Below the pieces are notes generated by a model. The model was not told the origin of the DNA and made no database searches. It worked only from the letters and a program-made list of their open reading frames with translations. This document shows, in pieces, positions 6,196 to 6,356 of a stretch of 6,356 bases of DNA. The DNA comes from JAZSQZ01 sp045538175. Its GTDB lineage: Bacteria > Bacillota > Clostridia > Christensenellales > UBA1242. The translations under genes were made by a program, and so were the position numbers. Every line of letters starts with the position of its first letter. Position 1 is the stretch's first letter. The DNA is taken from positions 1-6,356 of the forward strand of contig JAZSQZ010000080.1 of NCBI GenBank assembly GCA_045538175.1, read 5' to 3'.

Positions 6196-6356
6196 CTTAA
6201 TCTTTGCTTGTTTTAATGCCTTAATGTTTCCACTGTTTAACAATCTAATTTCTGTAATATCATAGTTCATCATTGCCAAACGTGAAAGTCCTAAGCCGAA
6301 AGCAAATCCTTTGTATTTTTCTGTATCAATTCCACCCATTTTTAATACATTAGGGT
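6193..6356 (-). CDS. pheS: Phenylalanyl-tRNA synthetase alpha subunit, C-terminal 53 residues; 5' part beyond window
   Basis: This is the 3' end of the catalytic subunit gene. The reading frame enters with two bases of a codon and runs from CCT at 6354 to the TAA at 6193. It encodes PNVLKMGG, then the class II synthetase motif 3 region GFAFGLGLSRLAMMNY (about residues 16-31 of the fragment), with the invariant ATP-contacting Arg, then DITEIRLL and a Lys-rich tail ending KQAKIK. Motif 3, the position upstream of pheT and the usual pheS-pheT order make the assignment firm. Two details differ from what I recall as typical. Ser precedes the motif 3 Arg, where Glu or Asp is common. The tail lacks the usual FxNDLRFLxQF-like ending. 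The 5' leader, where a T-box would be expected, is outside the window. Confidence 0.93.
   Translation of the reverse strand, partial: PNVLKMGGIDTEKYKGFAFGLGLSRLAMMNYDITEIRLLNSGNIKALKQAKIK

Noticed and set aside
1..6356. Mobile element, CRISPR array, defence island or other novel multi-gene system
   Set aside because: There are no terminal inverted repeats, direct-repeat arrays, transposase or integrase frames. All coding space is filled by well-known housekeeping genes of similar base composition.
1..6356. Recoded genetic code (UGA as Trp), considered because of the strong AT bias
   Set aside because: Conserved Trp positions checked in PheT (near residue 7) and ThiI (near residue 278) use TGG, and the standard code gives full-length proteins throughout.

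Overview
This is an AT-rich bacterial chromosome window with every gene on the minus strand, so transcription runs from high to low coordinates. All gene content is housekeeping: the 3' end of pheS, complete pheT, a complete NifS/IscS-type cysteine desulfurase, complete thiI, and the first 401 codons of rny (RNase Y). Three things point to a low-GC member of Bacillota (Firmicutes, Clostridia-like or Bacilli-like): RNase Y itself, a desulfurase next to a ThiI without a rhodanese domain (the Bacillus-type arrangement), and purine-rich Shine-Dalgarno sequences. Tryptophan is encoded by TGG at the conserved positions checked, so a recoded Mollicute genome is unlikely. The species cannot be named from the window.

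Layout in the direction of transcription. (1) 6356-3800: pheS (cut by the window edge) and pheT, 17 nt apart, encode the two subunits of phenylalanyl-tRNA synthetase. A perfect 13-bp hairpin with a T-run (3794-3765) closes the unit. (2) 3745-1451: the desulfurase and thiI, 9 nt apart, form a probable two-gene sulfur-relay operon for 4-thiouridine in tRNA. It ends at a long hairpin with a T-run (1441-1384). (3) 1366-1: an approximately 163-nt untranslated leader, then rny, which runs off the left edge.

Three RNA-centred functions sit side by side: tRNA charging, tRNA thiolation and mRNA decay. The most notable non-coding feature is that both unit boundaries are compressed. At the thiI/rny boundary, a near-consensus sigma-A promoter has its -35 box inside the terminator stem and the terminator T-run as its spacer. 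At the pheT/desulfurase boundary, an extended -10 motif directly follows the terminator T-run and lies so near the desulfurase start codon that any transcript from it would be almost leaderless.

I found no mobile element, CRISPR array, tRNA or rRNA gene, prophage or defence gene, and no evidence of a new multi-gene system. The only gene-free stretch of any size is 1204-1450 (terminator, promoter and rny leader).
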